A stretch of DNA of 64,000 nucleotides from Polyangiaceae bacterium (GTDB lineage: Bacteria > Myxococcota_A > Polyangia > Polyangiales > Polyangiaceae). Positions 7,676 to 15,502 of the stretch are shown piece after piece. The first letter of the stretch is position 1. Every line of letters begins with the position of its first letter. The stretch is taken from positions 186,001 to 250,000 of the forward strand of contig JACKEB010000013.1 of NCBI GenBank assembly GCA_020633205.1. The letters are read 5' to 3'. Below the pieces are notes generated by a model. The model was not told the DNA's origin. It saw only the letters and a list, made by a program, of their open reading frames with translations, and did no database searches. Position numbers and translations under genes: made by a program.

Positions 7676-10213
7676 TCAGTTGCAGGTGAAGCCGGCGATG
7701 CCGGAGATGCACGTGAGCCCGGGACAACAGGGTAGGTCACCGGTGCCGCCGCACTTCTGGCCGGAGGCGGTGCATTGGCCGCCGGTGCTTGGCTTCTCCA
7801 AGTCTCGGAATGCCGGAAGTGCGCTCTGCACGGGATCCGCGCCAAGGCCGCTCGGCAGCTCAGGTGCACCGACGAGCAACAAACCTTCATCGGTACCGAC
7901 CAGGGCACCGGCGCTCAAGGTTGCTCCCCGCCAGGTGTATGCGTTGCCTCCGAAGAAGAAGGCGAGCGAATCCGTGAGGATCAAGAGGCCGGTGTCGAAG
8001 CTCACCAGGCGTTCACCGGTTGGGCCGAGGCGCATCGCTTGGGGCACGGAGCCCGTTGGCACCTCGCTCGGCCACGGTGACGTATCGACATTGCCGTTAC
8101 TCACCCGGATCAGGCCGACGCGCGCGTCAGCGACGTAGAGGACGCCGTCTTCAGTGATCACGCCGGCGCGGGGATCCGGTGCCGTCTTGGCGTCGGCGAC
8201 GACGCTGACATCAGCACCGGTGATCTTCGCGATGCCGCCGAGCTGCTCGCCGCTCCCAGAATTGTAGATCTCACCTTGGACACGGTCGCGGCTATCCGAA
8301 GCTCGCTCTGCCGCGCACAGCGCATAAGCGTCGCCGTTGCCGGCGGGTATCACCGCGCTCACATCGTTGCTCGGGAGGCCGACGATGGTCTCGGAGTCGT
8401 TGCCTTGGCTGCGCGCGTAGTGCTGGAACGCCAGCTTGCTGTTGGTGTCGAACGAGACGCGGACAGTGCCGCGGGGAGACCGATCGTTGACTTCGGGCGT
8501 GTTGTCCGTGCTTGCGTTGCCCGAGAGCCAGAGCGTGTCGCCGTCCCAGCGCAGGTCATTTACGTAGAGGGACGTCGCGAAGCTGATGGCTTGGTTGTAG
8601 TTGGTTGAATCCGGAAAGCCGACGAACAAGCCTTCTTTGTTGCCGGTGTAAGCTAGCTCAGGACCATCTGCCAGGAGCGACGGAGCGAACCAAGCCGGGT
8701 TGAAGTCGATTCCGCTGCTGTCATCGCGTTGGTAGCGACCGATGACGTACTCGCCGCCGCGGTTCTTGAGCAGCCGGAGCACGCCCCGGGTCACCGGCAG
8801 ACCCTCGCAGCTGTACCCTGGGTTTTCGTCGCGGAGCGCCATCAGTACTTCGTTTCCGCGTGAAACCACGTCGCGGACGCCGCTCAGCAGCGGGCGCTCG
8901 ATGTGGATATCGCCCTGGTCGAAGGCCAAGCCGAACACACCCATCGCGCCGAGCTTGCTCTCGTTGCACAGCATGCTGAGGCTCACGAAGGTGCGACCCG
9001 TCGTTGGGTCGAAGGCGAGGGCGCCGACGTGATCTCCCGGTAGCCCCGCGGGCCCCTGAGTGACGCCAATCCCCCTGGCCGGGTTCTGCGCGGTGAGGTC
9101 GACGTAGGCCAAGCCGCCACCGCCGTTCGGAGACAGCCGACCGCCGACGATCAGCGTCTTGGAAGCGGGAACGTAGTCCAGCTCCCAGGCGCCGAACGCG
9201 CGGCTCGTGCCGTCCGCCGCCCAGCTGAGCTCGCCTTCCAGCACGAACGACTCCGCTGTGGTGCCGTCCCAGCTCACGATGCCGCCGTCGTCTGCTGCCC
9301 ACGAAGCCAGCGCGATGTACGCTTGCCCTTCCGCGAAGACGATGTCGCCGACGGTTCCGTCGGGCAACCCGTTGCTGCCTGGTGTCCAGGTGTCGACGCT
9401 GCTCCCCACGTGCGCGACCCAGGAGTCCGAGTCCCCGTACACGGCTGCGTAGATTTCCCCAGAGTCTGGATCGAGCGCCAAGTCGCCGACCGATGCTGCG
9501 CCAAGTTCGCTGTCCGCTAGCGTGCGTCGTGGCTGCATTGTGTCGGCGTCGTACTCGACCAGTCCTTGATCCGTCCCCGCCCAGAGCGTGTTCCGGTTGC
9601 CGCCGCGGTCCAGCGCCAGATCGGTCACGCGGGCGCTCGTCGCGCCGCCTCCGACGGCAATCACCTGCACGTTCGACCCATCGATCACCAAGATGCCAGA
9701 CTCGCTCGCGACGAGGCGCTTCTGGCCGTCTGCGATCACGCCCCGGGTGGAGACCGGGGTTTGACGGGTCGGCTCGAAGGGATCCGGTACTTGAGGCAGT
9801 TCGCTCTCGAAGACTCGAACCTCACCCGTGTCTAGGTCGAGGCGCACCAAGCCGCCGCGGAGATCTGCTGCCTCGTCTGCGCTAGGATCCGCGTTGCCCC
9901 GGGTGCCGATCCACAGCTCCCTATCGACCCGCGACAGCGCGAGGGGATTGCCCCAGAGCCGCGCGCCCCAGCGCTCCGTCGTGTACTGGGGCGTGCCTCC
10001 GCTACCTGCCGTGCCAGCGCTACCTCCCATCCCCGCGGAACCGGCAGCGCCGCCGCTGCTGCCACCGGCTCCGGCTGAGCCCGCGGTCCCGGCGGTGCCC
10101 GCGCTGCCGCCGCTTCCGCTCGAGTCGTTCGAGCTGCAGCTACAGCCCCCGATGGCGAACACGGAGAGGGCGACTAGACCTGATTGAAGAAGTGCGGGAG
10201 AAAGCAAACGCAT
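7676..10213 (-). CDS. Large beta-propeller lipoprotein with Cys-knot-like tail
   Basis: 845 residues from ATG 10213. It has a signal peptide with lipobox IGGC, then a long Ser/Gly/Ala linker (SGSGGSAGTAGTAGSAGAGG and beyond), which spaces the domain from the membrane. The bulk is a repeated blade pattern such as VTDLALDRGGNRNTLWAGTD and DLALDPDSGEIYAAVYG, typical of two-component-propeller (Reg_prop) folds, likely more than one propeller. The last 35 residues are Cys-rich (GQCTASGQKCGGTG, LPCCPGLTCISG), a small disulfide module found at the ends of myxobacterial surface proteins. It is probably an outer-surface binding protein. An upstream in-frame ATG (10276) would add residues before the signal peptide and is rejected. 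Confidence 0.85.
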   Translation of the reverse strand: MRLLSPALLQSGLVALSVFAIGGCSCSSNDSSGSGGSAGTAGTAGSAGAGGSSGGAAGSAGMGGSAGTAGSGGTPQYTTERWGARLWGNPLALSRVDRELWIGTRGNADPSADEAADLRGGLVRLDLDTGEVRVFESELPQVPDPFEPTRQTPVSTRGVIADGQKRLVASESGILVIDGSNVQVIAVGGGATSARVTDLALDRGGNRNTLWAGTDQGLVEYDADTMQPRRTLADSELGAASVGDLALDPDSGEIYAAVYGDSDSWVAHVGSSVDTWTPGSNGLPDGTVGDIVFAEGQAYIALASWAADDGGIVSWDGTTAESFVLEGELSWAADGTSRAFGAWELDYVPASKTLIVGGRLSPNGGGGLAYVDLTAQNPARGIGVTQGPAGLPGDHVGALAFDPTTGRTFVSLSMLCNESKLGAMGVFGLAFDQGDIHIERPLLSGVRDVVSRGNEVLMALRDENPGYSCEGLPVTRGVLRLLKNRGGEYVIGRYQRDDSSGIDFNPAWFAPSLLADGPELAYTGNKEGLFVGFPDSTNYNQAISFATSLYVNDLRWDGDTLWLSGNASTDNTPEVNDRSPRGTVRVSFDTNSKLAFQHYARSQGNDSETIVGLPSNDVSAVIPAGNGDAYALCAAERASDSRDRVQGEIYNSGSGEQLGGIAKITGADVSVVADAKTAPDPRAGVITEDGVLYVADARVGLIRVSNGNVDTSPWPSEVPTGSVPQAMRLGPTGERLVSFDTGLLILTDSLAFFFGGNAYTWRGATLSAGALVGTDEGLLLVGAPELPSGLGADPVQSALPAFRDLEKPSTGGQCTASGQKCGGTGDLPCCPGLTCISGIAGFTCN

Positions 10214-10362
10214 GTTCGCGTTGTACCCGAAGGCACTGTCAGGGCTAGAGCCTTCTAAGAATCCGAGCGCTCGCACGCAGCATGCTGCAGGTTGAGAGGG
10301 TCCTGCGCTGGTTGCTTGGACGCAGCCGTTGACTCAGGGCGCCAGTGTTCGGCTCAGGGCTT

Positions 10363-10385
10363 GCGCTGGCGCAACTCGCCAGCGC
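10363..10385. other. 9-bp perfect hairpin in the 305-bp spacer 10214-10518
   Basis: GCGCTGGCG at 10363-10371 and CGCCAGCGC at 10377-10385 with a five-base loop. No T-run follows on either strand, so this may be a divergent-region attenuator or a structural element rather than an intrinsic terminator. Apart from this and the sigma-54-like site below I see nothing coding in the spacer. Confidence 0.5.
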
Positions 10386-10443
10386 TGGTTGGCCGCCAGC
10401 CACGTCTGAGCGGCTTTTGGCTGCATTTCCGCGCTGAATCTCC

Positions 10444-10459
10444 TGGCACGCCGCTCGCT
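10444..10459 (+). promoter_or_regulatory. Sigma-54-type (-24/-12) promoter
   Basis: TGGCACG at 10444-10450, four bases, then TCGCT at 10455-10459. The GG and GC dinucleotides have the required spacing. Only the second T of the TTGCW element differs from consensus. It lies 60 bases upstream of the ATG of the 73-residue gene, facing it. The first twelve bases are identical to the site at 27061. Confidence 0.6.
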
Positions 10460-10518
10460 AACGGTCGAGCACGGCGCCGCGCAACAGCGTGGTGCTCGCG
10501 TAGCTAGGAGAGAACGTC

Positions 10519-10740
10519 ATGAACAGCAAGACCAAGATTGTTTACTGCATCACTGAGAACAAGGGCCGCAAGTACTGGAATCGCGTGGGCGTTGCCTTCG
10601 TCAACGTCGATGGCTCCATCAACGTCAAGCTCGACGCCATGCCGGTGTCCGGAGACATGCAAATCCGCGACTTCGTGCCGAAGGAGGCGACGCCGGCGGA
10701 GGGTGACTCGCGTGGCCTCAGCTATCAGGCGTTGGCCTGA
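10519..10740 (+). CDS. Small conserved-looking cytoplasmic protein
   Basis: 73 residues. ATG 10519 is preceded by a purine-rich ribosome site (AGGAGAGAA). The sequence begins MNSKTKIVYCITENKGRKYW and continues with NRVGVAFVNVDGSINVKLD, a beta-strand pattern ending in an acidic tail. It has no signal or membrane segment. The NRVGVAF/DGSINVKLDAMP pattern recurs in short single-domain proteins of Deltaproteobacteria; I cannot name the family. It is the first gene behind a sigma-54-like promoter and is followed after two bases by the helix-hairpin-helix gene, so the two probably form an operon. Confidence 0.78.
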   Translation: MNSKTKIVYCITENKGRKYWNRVGVAFVNVDGSINVKLDAMPVSGDMQIRDFVPKEATPAEGDSRGLSYQALA

Positions 10741-10742
10741 GG

Positions 10743-11516
10743 GTGGCTACCGGGATGGCACAGACCAGCGAAGGAGGTAACGAAGGTCGCCCCCAGGAGC
10801 CTCCGCAAAACCGCGAGGAAACGCGCGTCGGCTCCGCTGCCGTCCTCCCCGAGGACCCTGCATGGGTCCTCGGGGGACCACCCGCGCACGCTTGGGTCGA
10901 CCTTCAGGAACCGGACGCAGAAGCAGAGGCAGGCTTTCTGGCCCGCCTCAAGCAGAGCGTGTGGTTTCCGATCTTGAGCAAGGGCGTGGGCGTTGTGTTC
11001 GTGCTCTTCGTGCTGTCACTCATCGGCTCTTGGTCGACCTTGCGCGCGAAGGGCGTGTTTGGCCTCGGCTCCCCGGAGGAATCCTCCGGGGCGCTGTTCG
11101 CTTCCCAACTCGGTGTGGACTGGGTACCCAGTACTCCGCCCGCGCCACCAGCGAGCGCGCTGCTACCGCCGAAGCCCAGCGCCCAGACGGCGGCCGAAGC
11201 CTCTGCCATTGCTCACCCTCACCCCAAAGAAAAATCCGCGGGGATAACAAGCGACGGCAAGGTGATCCTGAACACGGCGAGCGTCGAGGACTTTCAGCGC
11301 TTGCCAGGGGTGGGGAAGCGACGCGCGGAGACCATCGTGAAGCTCAGGGAAAAGCTCAAGCGCTTCCGTCGCAAGACGGATCTGTTGCGCGTTCGCGGCA
11401 TCGGTGTGCGCACCTTGAAGCGCCTGAGCCCGTTGATCGTCGTCGATCCACCCCCTCCGCCGAAGGACTCTGCGGAGGAAGACAAGCCGGATAAGGCCAA
11501 AAAGCCCAAAGGTTGA
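10743..11516 (+). CDS. Membrane-anchored helix-hairpin-helix (ComEA-like) protein
   Basis: 257 residues from GTG 10743 (or from ATG 10755). An 80-residue acidic cytoplasmic lead precedes one membrane helix (ILSKGVGVVFVLFVLSLIGS), a Pro/Ala linker, then a C-terminal double helix-hairpin-helix (LNTASVEDFQRLPGVGKRRA and LLRVRGIGVRTLKRLSP) and a Lys-rich tail. ComEA proteins bind DNA at the outer face of the membrane during uptake. This protein has the ComEA domain order but an unusually long N-terminal region, so a DNA-receptor role is an inference. It begins two bases after the small protein gene. Confidence 0.82.
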   Translation: MATGMAQTSEGGNEGRPQEPPQNREETRVGSAAVLPEDPAWVLGGPPAHAWVDLQEPDAEAEAGFLARLKQSVWFPILSKGVGVVFVLFVLSLIGSWSTLRAKGVFGLGSPEESSGALFASQLGVDWVPSTPPAPPASALLPPKPSAQTAAEASAIAHPHPKEKSAGITSDGKVILNTASVEDFQRLPGVGKRRAETIVKLREKLKRFRRKTDLLRVRGIGVRTLKRLSPLIVVDPPPPPKDSAEEDKPDKAKKPKG

Positions 11517-11600
11517 GCGAAGCCTTGAGAGACCTGTTGAGAGTGCGCTACTCGAGGTCGGGGCGTGGTGAGTGTGCGACGCCCCGACCTGATAGTGCCG

Positions 11601-12560
11601 ATGCCCACCCAGTCAGCAGCTCCGCGGTGTCAGACCTTGGCTCGTGGGATCCAGTGCACCCTCGCGACCGGCTTCGTACTCGGGTTGAGCGTCGCGTGCG
11701 GAAGTCAGAGCCCGCCCGAGGCAGCGCCAGTGTCGCCCGTGGAGCCGCTCGCCAGTAGCGTGGCCCCGCTGACAACTAGTCCGGCTGCGTCGGCTTCCAG
11801 CGCGGAGGCGAAGCCTACCCCTCCGCCGCCTTGCCCTGACGGCATGCTCCACGTGCAGCACGACTACTGCCCGGAGATGGAGCGCAAGTGCTTGAAGAGC
11901 GAGTACGACCGGAGCAACCACATCACGATTTGCCACCGTTTCGCTGAGGGTGAGAACACCTGCAAGGCGGAGCGGGTGAAGCTCGACTTCTGTATCGATC
12001 GCTACGAGTACCCGAATGAGGAAGGCGGCCATCCGCCCGTAATGGTGAGCTGGTACGACGCGGCAGGGGCGTGTGGCGCGCTTGGCAAGCGCCTCTGCTA
12101 CGAGAGCGAATGGGTCGCCGCCTGCGAAGGCCCAGCAGAAAAGCCGTTTCCCTATGGATGGGAACGCTCCAGCAAGAAATGCAACATCGACAACCGCTGG
12201 ATCAGTCCCAGTCTCAAGAAGATTTATTCGAGCGATCCCGCGGTCAGCGAACCGGAGCTGAAGCGCCTCGATCAGAGCAAGCCCAGCGGCGCGATGAAGG
12301 AATGCGTCAGCGACTTCGGGGTCTACGACCTCACCGGAAACTTCGACGAGTGGGCCCTGGCGGACCGAGATCGCCCGAAACAGCGCGCCGTCTTTGCCGC
12401 GCTGAAGGGTGGGGCGTGGGGACACGTCCGCAACGCTTGTCGTCCGGTGACGACCAGCCACGAACCCGAATTCACCTACTATTTCGTCTCGTTTCGCTGT
12501 TGCAGCGACCCCACCGCGGCGTCTGAAGTGGCCAGCGAGGGCGGGGGAGAGGCGCGCTAG
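11601..12560 (+). CDS. Formylglycine-generating-enzyme-fold (SUMF1) lipoprotein
   Basis: About 319 residues from ATG 11601 (GTG 11565 also in frame). It has a signal peptide ending near LSVACGS, which is lipobox-like, and a Pro/Ser/Ala linker. The FGE-sulfatase fold follows: FCIDRYEYPN, PVMVSWYDAAGACGALGKRL, CYESEWVAACEG, VYDLTGNFDEWA, GGAWGHVRNACRPVTT and a closing FRCC. The domain is Cys-rich (CPDG, CPEMERKC, CHRF, CKAE). Many such proteins in myxobacteria are substrate-binding or structural relatives of FGE. Whether the catalytic Cys pair is conserved cannot be decided by eye, so an oxidase activity is not claimed. Confidence 0.85.
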   Translation: MPTQSAAPRCQTLARGIQCTLATGFVLGLSVACGSQSPPEAAPVSPVEPLASSVAPLTTSPAASASSAEAKPTPPPPCPDGMLHVQHDYCPEMERKCLKSEYDRSNHITICHRFAEGENTCKAERVKLDFCIDRYEYPNEEGGHPPVMVSWYDAAGACGALGKRLCYESEWVAACEGPAEKPFPYGWERSSKKCNIDNRWISPSLKKIYSSDPAVSEPELKRLDQSKPSGAMKECVSDFGVYDLTGNFDEWALADRDRPKQRAVFAALKGGAWGHVRNACRPVTTSHEPEFTYYFVSFRCCSDPTAASEVASEGGGEAR

Positions 12561-12609
12561 TTCGCCCCAGAACCGGCTAGCGGCACTTTGCCCGGGTCCC
12601 AGCGCCGTG

Positions 12610-12640
12610 ATAGTTCCCTAACGTTATCGGAGGGAACTAT
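12610..12640 (+). promoter_or_regulatory. Perfect 10-bp inverted repeat enclosing RBS and start codon
   Basis: ATAGTTCCCT (12610-12619) and AGGGAACTAT (12631-12640) flank an 11-base centre. The right arm contains the GGAGGG ribosome site and runs into the ATG at 12639. As DNA, half-sites 21 bp apart suit a dimeric repressor on one face of the helix. As RNA it would hide the translation start. Confidence 0.65.
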
Positions 12641-13769
12641 GAGTGAGCGTGATTCGATCGCCGAAGAGCTACGAGCGTCTGTTCGAGAAGCCGCGGACCA
12701 GGTCCGTGGGCTGAGCGTTAGTCGCCGGGATCTGATCAAGGGCTCGGTGGCGCTCGGCAGCGCCGCGATGCTCACCGGACTCTCTGACGAAGCAGTCGCC
12801 AAGAGCCTGACCGCGAAGCCTCCCAAGGGCTTCAAGCCGATGGCGGTGCCCGGCAAGATCGTCAAGGTCGAGAAGAAGGGCGACTTCGCCTCCTTCATGC
12901 AGCCGAACCAGCTGTGGCCCAAGGCGGACGTCGCGAAGCAGCTACTCGAGCGCGCGATGACCGAGTTCACGGGTAAGCCGAACCTGGTCGAGGCGATGAA
13001 GCGCTTCGTGCACAAGGACGACACGGTCGCCATCAAGGTGAATGGCATCGCTGGCCAGAAGGGCTACACGATGGCGGTCAACTTCGAGTTGATCAAACCG
13101 GTCGTCGAAGCCGTGATCGGCGTCGGTGTCCCCGCGGAAAAGATCACGGTGTACGAGCAGTTCCCGACCTTCTTGATGGGCACGCGCGTCAGCGTGAAGG
13201 GCTACGACCTGCCCGACGGCGTGAAGACCGCGACCCACAACAACCTCGATCACAAGATGCCGGAGATCATGATCTACCAGGGCATCAAGACGAAGTACGC
13301 CACGCAGATGCTCGAGGCGACCGCCGTGATCGACATGACGCAGATGAAGGATCACGGGATCTGCGGCTACACCGGTTGCTTGAAGAACATCACCCACGGC
13401 AACGTGAACAACCCCCACGATCACCACGCGCATCTCGCCAGTCCGCAGATCGCGATGCTCTACAACCACCCCATCGTCACCAGCCGCGTGCGCCTGCACA
13501 TCACGGATGCGTTCAAGATCATGTACGACCGCGGCCCGTTGGATCGCGACCCCAAGACGCGCATCCCCCACGGTGCGGTGTATGTGGCCACTGACCCCGT
13601 CGCGATGGACCGCTACGGTTGGAAGGTGATTGACGACGAGCGCAAGCAGCGCAACATGAAGTCCCTCGCCGACGTCAAGCGCGAGCCGAAGTACATCAAG
13701 ACCGCGGGTGAGCTGGGCCTCGGTGTGTTCGATATCAACAAGATCCGCGTGAAGAGCGTGACCATCTGA
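12639..13769 (+). CDS. DUF362-domain protein with Tat-type leader
   Basis: 376 residues from ATG 12639, which has a strong GGAGGG site. The N-terminus carries SRRDLIKGSVALGSAAM, a twin-arginine-like export motif placed after about 30 residues. The rest matches the DUF362 family: VAIKVNGIAGQKGYTMAVN, IDMTQMKDHGICGYTGCLKN, HDHHAHLASPQIAMLYNHP and VYVATDPVAMDRYGWKVID. DUF362 proteins often have Fe-S or metal sites. Here two Cys (GICGYTGC) and a His cluster (DHHAH) could bind metal. The reaction is unknown. The gene stands alone between an inverted-repeat operator candidate and a terminator. Confidence 0.87.
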   Translation: MSERDSIAEELRASVREAADQVRGLSVSRRDLIKGSVALGSAAMLTGLSDEAVAKSLTAKPPKGFKPMAVPGKIVKVEKKGDFASFMQPNQLWPKADVAKQLLERAMTEFTGKPNLVEAMKRFVHKDDTVAIKVNGIAGQKGYTMAVNFELIKPVVEAVIGVGVPAEKITVYEQFPTFLMGTRVSVKGYDLPDGVKTATHNNLDHKMPEIMIYQGIKTKYATQMLEATAVIDMTQMKDHGICGYTGCLKNITHGNVNNPHDHHAHLASPQIAMLYNHPIVTSRVRLHITDAFKIMYDRGPLDRDPKTRIPHGAVYVATDPVAMDRYGWKVIDDERKQRNMKSLADVKREPKYIKTAGELGLGVFDINKIRVKSVTI

Positions 13770-13831
13770 ACGCCCCGGAGCGCGGACACATAGTTCCGTA
13801 AGGAAATGCTCCGCGCCAGGACCGACCGAAG

Positions 13832-13857
13832 CGCCCCGAGTCGAGGGACTCAGGGCG
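13832..13857. terminator. Intrinsic terminator between convergent genes
   Basis: Arms CGCCCCGAGTC (13832-13842) and GACTCAGGGCG (13847-13857) with one mismatch and a GAGG loop, followed on the plus strand by TTTCTGTTTTC. It ends the DUF362 transcript and overlaps the stop codon of the convergent thioesterase gene. Confidence 0.75.
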
Positions 13858-14287
13858 TTTCTGTTTTCGTCTCAGGGCGCGCGTAGGTTCCTGTCGCGTG
13901 ACACACCACGTCGGACTCATCCGCCAGCCAGATCCGGATGTCGCCGTGTACCAGCTTGCGCCCGACCTTGAGGATCTGCGCCTCGCACACCATCGCCTTC
14001 AGGCGCGGCCGGCGAAGAAAGTGCAGGGTCATGTCACTCGTGACGGCCATGGCCTGGATCCCAATCTCCGAGAGCACTGCCGCCCAGAGCGTGAGATCCG
14101 CGAGCGTGAACAACGTGGGCCCGCTGATGGTGCCACCCGGGCGGCGAAAGCGCTCAGACGGCTCGAGGCCGATGCGTGCTCTCCCGCGCTCGAGCTCGAG
14201 CACGCCGAAGCGGAAATCGTCTCCCATGTGCATGTGCTCGCGGACGAGTTCGGTGAAGGCCTCGGCGCTGATCAACGACGGCTGCAT
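13850..14287 (-). CDS. PaaI-type hotdog-fold thioesterase
   Basis: 145 residues from ATG 14287. Hotdog signature: FRRPGGTISGPTLFTLADLT (active-site loop and central helix), a long strand SDMTLHFLRRPRLKAMV, AQILKVGRKLVHGDIRIW and HATGTYARP at the end. Such proteins hydrolyse acyl-CoA thioesters. The typical acidic catalytic residue of the central helix is represented by the D of LADLT. The frame is open upstream to 14560, but the added residues are low-complexity and non-conserved. The neighbour on the same strand is a GNAT acetyltransferase. Confidence 0.86.
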   Translation of the reverse strand: MQPSLISAEAFTELVREHMHMGDDFRFGVLELERGRARIGLEPSERFRRPGGTISGPTLFTLADLTLWAAVLSEIGIQAMAVTSDMTLHFLRRPRLKAMVCEAQILKVGRKLVHGDIRIWLADESDVVCHATGTYARPETKTETP

Positions 14288-14399
14288 GCGTCCTTGGTGC
14301 CCGACACCGTCGAAAGTGTCTAGCGCGCGTTTTGCAGGTTGGCGCTGCGTTTCCACCGCGGCGCGCTCCGACGGCGCCGCTCCGCACCGGCTAAGCCCT

Positions 14400-14918
14400 T
14401 CAAAGCTCGAGCTGATAGAGCAAAACCGTCGTAGCCGAGTCAGGCAGGCGCAGTGGTTCGCCACCACTGAAGCCCAGCTTGCGCAGCAGAGCGCGGGACC
14501 GCGTGTTGCTCTCTCCGGTGATCGCCAAGAGTTCGCGCTCTCCCAGGCGCTCACGGGCAAACGTCACGCAGCTGGTCGCGGCTTCGTAGGCGAGGCCTTG
14601 GCCTTGCTCACGCTCGAAGAGCGCGAAGCCCAGATCGATCCCGCGCAGGAACCCGCGACGGACTAGGCCGCACAGTCCGATGGCACGGCCGCACTCGCGC
14701 TTACGCATCACCCAGAGCCCAAAACCGTGTGTGTCGTAGCTTTCGGTGAGGCGTGTCCGGATGTACCTCTCGGCGTCCGCCAGGCTGTGGACGTTGCGGT
14801 TGCCGATGTGCTCCAGCCAGCCCGGCTCATTCATCAGCTCGAGAATGAAGGCCGCGTCAGCAGTGCTGGCCTGATTCAACGAGAGCCGCGGAGTTTGCAG
14901 AACTTCGTCAGCGCTCAT
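14400..14918 (-). CDS. GNAT acetyltransferase (RimJ/RimL-like)
   Basis: 172 residues. It matches the RimJ/RimL-like N-acyltransferase subgroup: TPRLSLNQASTADAAFILEL at the start, GLWVMRKRECGRAIGLCGLV, a core GFALFEREQGQGLAYEAA (acetyl-CoA loop as EQGQGLA) and the C-terminal NTRSRALLRKLGFSGGEP. It is a soluble enzyme that should transfer an acyl group to a small molecule or protein N-terminus; the substrate cannot be inferred. It may form an operon with the downstream thioesterase (112-base gap). Confidence 0.9.
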   Translation of the reverse strand: MSADEVLQTPRLSLNQASTADAAFILELMNEPGWLEHIGNRNVHSLADAERYIRTRLTESYDTHGFGLWVMRKRECGRAIGLCGLVRRGFLRGIDLGFALFEREQGQGLAYEAATSCVTFARERLGERELLAITGESNTRSRALLRKLGFSGGEPLRLPDSATTVLLYQLEL

Positions 14919-14962
14919 GGCTGGATCTTTACATCGCGCCTTGGTGGTCTCACAGCTCGCAT

Positions 14963-15376
14963 ATGAGCGAGTACCAGGTCGAGGTGTTCTTCGATGGGGA
15001 GTGTCCGTTGTGCGTGCGCGAGATCCGCATGTTGCAGAAGCTCGACCGGCGTCAGCGCATCCGCTTCACTGACATCGCCGCGCCGGAGTTTGACGCCGCG
15101 GCGCTCGGCACCGACTACCTGACCTTGATGGACAAGATCCACGGGCGCCTGCCAAACGGCGAGTGGATCACCGGCGTGGAGGTCTTCAGGCGACTCTACT
15201 CAGCGGTCGGGCTCTCTCCGCTCGTCGCGTTGACGCGGCTGCCGGGTCTGAGTCACGGCCTCGACTTTGCGTATGAACGCTTCGCGAAGAACCGTCTGAA
15301 GTGGACTGGACGTTGCGACGCGGCGGGCTGCGCCGTTCCTCACCCCCAAAAACAGCAGAGCTCGCTCGGAGCCTAG
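14963..15376 (+). CDS. DCC-family (DUF393) thiol-disulfide oxidoreductase-like protein
   Basis: 137 residues. The N-terminal FFDGECPLCVREIRML contains the DGxCPxC signature of the DUF393/YuxK family. GEWITGVEVFRRLYSAVGLS and a hydrophobic-basic end follow. It is predicted to be a small thioredoxin-like redox protein; two further Cys (GRCDAAGC) near the C-terminus may pair. It starts 44 bases from the divergent GNAT gene, so the two genes probably share a promoter region. Confidence 0.9.
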   Translation: MSEYQVEVFFDGECPLCVREIRMLQKLDRRQRIRFTDIAAPEFDAAALGTDYLTLMDKIHGRLPNGEWITGVEVFRRLYSAVGLSPLVALTRLPGLSHGLDFAYERFAKNRLKWTGRCDAAGCAVPHPQKQQSSLGA

Positions 15377-15451
15377 CGCACCGCCTCAGCCTGCAGGCTC
15401 CGTTTAATTCTTTGCGGAATTTACTTGTTGGGGGAGAGGACAAACGTAAAA

Positions 15452-15479
15452 ACGGCGGGCGCGTGATGCGGCCCGCCGT
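15452..15479 (-). terminator. Intrinsic terminator of the Sel1 lipoprotein gene
   Basis: Perfect 9-bp arms ACGGCGGGC (15452-15460) and GCCCGCCGT (15471-15479). On the minus strand the stem is followed by TTTTACG. It lies 24 bases beyond the stop codon at 15503. Confidence 0.8.
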
Positions 15480-15502
15480 CTTCGTGTGGGTGATCTCGTT
15501 GC

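Noticed and set aside
12942..13571. Minus-strand frame of 209 codons opposite the DUF362 gene
   Set aside because: Very His/Val/Asp-rich antisense product typical of high-GC shadows; the plus strand has conserved family motifs.
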